Shown here one piece after another: positions 63,682-64,000 of a DNA stretch of 64,000 nt. The notes below the pieces were generated by a model. The model was not told the DNA's origin and ran no database searches. It worked only from the letters and a program-made list of their open reading frames with translations. The stretch is taken from assembly GCA_020796225.1 (NCBI GenBank), contig CM036753.1, positions 68,480,365 to 68,544,364 of the forward strand, given 5' to 3'. A program made the position numbers and the translations under genes. This DNA is from Arion vulgaris. Its lineage: Eukaryota > Mollusca > Gastropoda > Stylommatophora > Arionidae. The first letter of the stretch is position 1. Each line of letters starts with the position of its first letter.

Positions 63682-63755
63682 CCTCTTACGACATGCCTTG
63701 TAGGTCTCAGTGTTATTATTCTTTGCTCCCTTTGCGAGCCCCAACGGCGCCTCCT
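63682..63755 (-). mobile_element. SINE family R2, 5' part only
   Basis: CTCTTACGACATGCCTTGTA, GGTCTCAGTGTTATTATTC and CTTTGCGAGCCCCAACGG are the core and 5' end of R2 in reverse. The 3' part is absent, so this is a decayed or recombined remnant rather than a normal 5' truncation. Confidence 0.6.
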
Positions 63756-64000
63756 TTATAATACTGTGGTTCCTTTTCCAGTTCAGTTTTTGTCTCCATC
63801 TATGCCCTTACTAAAGAAGTGAGAATATCTAATAGCGTTCTTTGTTTGATGTCCTGAATCAGCGTTGCCTATCGCGCCTTCCCGCGGGCGTTATAGAACC
63901 ATGTGATACATTCTTGGCTCTATATTGTACTCCACTGTCGTTAATGCCAATCAGAACTACTAGTAAAAAATGTGTTTCTGAACAACAGTATGTTTAGTTT
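63756..64000. other. Window end without recognisable features
   Basis: No domain or repeat recognised in the last ~245 bp. Confidence 0.4.

Overview
This window reads as repeat-dense intergenic DNA from a eukaryotic, most likely metazoan, nuclear genome. I found no host gene exon, no operon-like gene packing, no genuine tRNA or rRNA gene and no CRISPR array. The mix of elements (tRNA-headed SINEs, many 5'-truncated LINE tails, a Penelope-like element with a GIY-YIG domain, mariner, DD82E-type, hAT-like and piggyBac-like DNA transposons) suggests an invertebrate, perhaps a lophotrochozoan such as a mollusc. That taxonomic guess rests on remembered LINE-tail styles and is weak.

Layout. 0-9 kb: nested LINE tails, a hAT-type MITE with a perfect 8-bp target duplication, two tracts of a 12-bp minisatellite, a SINE inside a LINE 3' region, and a ~430-bp (ATCC)n array. 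9-16 kb: a 68-bp tandem array, a LINE reverse transcriptase/RNase H fragment inside a 34-bp minisatellite, and a 42-bp satellite split by another LINE. 16-25 kb: SINE copies, a mariner whose 5' part is replaced by an inverted copy of its 3' part, and LINE tails of several lineages. 25-35 kb: a 1.5-kb polypurine tract, a SINE inside a SINE, and a 2.2-kb DNA transposon with ~110-bp inverted ends and a broken DD82E-type transposase. 35-45 kb: a piggyBac-like MITE, a three-level nest (LINE in SINE in LINE), and a Penelope-like element with inverted arms inside a SINE. 45-64 kb: a satellite made from a LINE tail, a MITE inside a LINE inside single-copy DNA, a 40-bp minisatellite, a duplicated tRNA-like SINE head, and a second, longer hAT-type element inside a LINE tail.

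How the parts relate. Nothing here forms a pathway; the biology is insertion history. Target-site duplications read directly from the sequence date many insertions relative to each other. SINE family A (four copies, all with duplications of 11-13 bp) sits on top of older SINE B. SINE family R and LINEs with (TAACCAA)n tails insert into each other. Repeat letters (A-G, R1/R2; LINE lineages K, L, N, T, V, W, X, Y, Z and others) are my own labels for sequences I matched to each other within this window. Family names beyond that rest on motif recognition and were not checked against any database.
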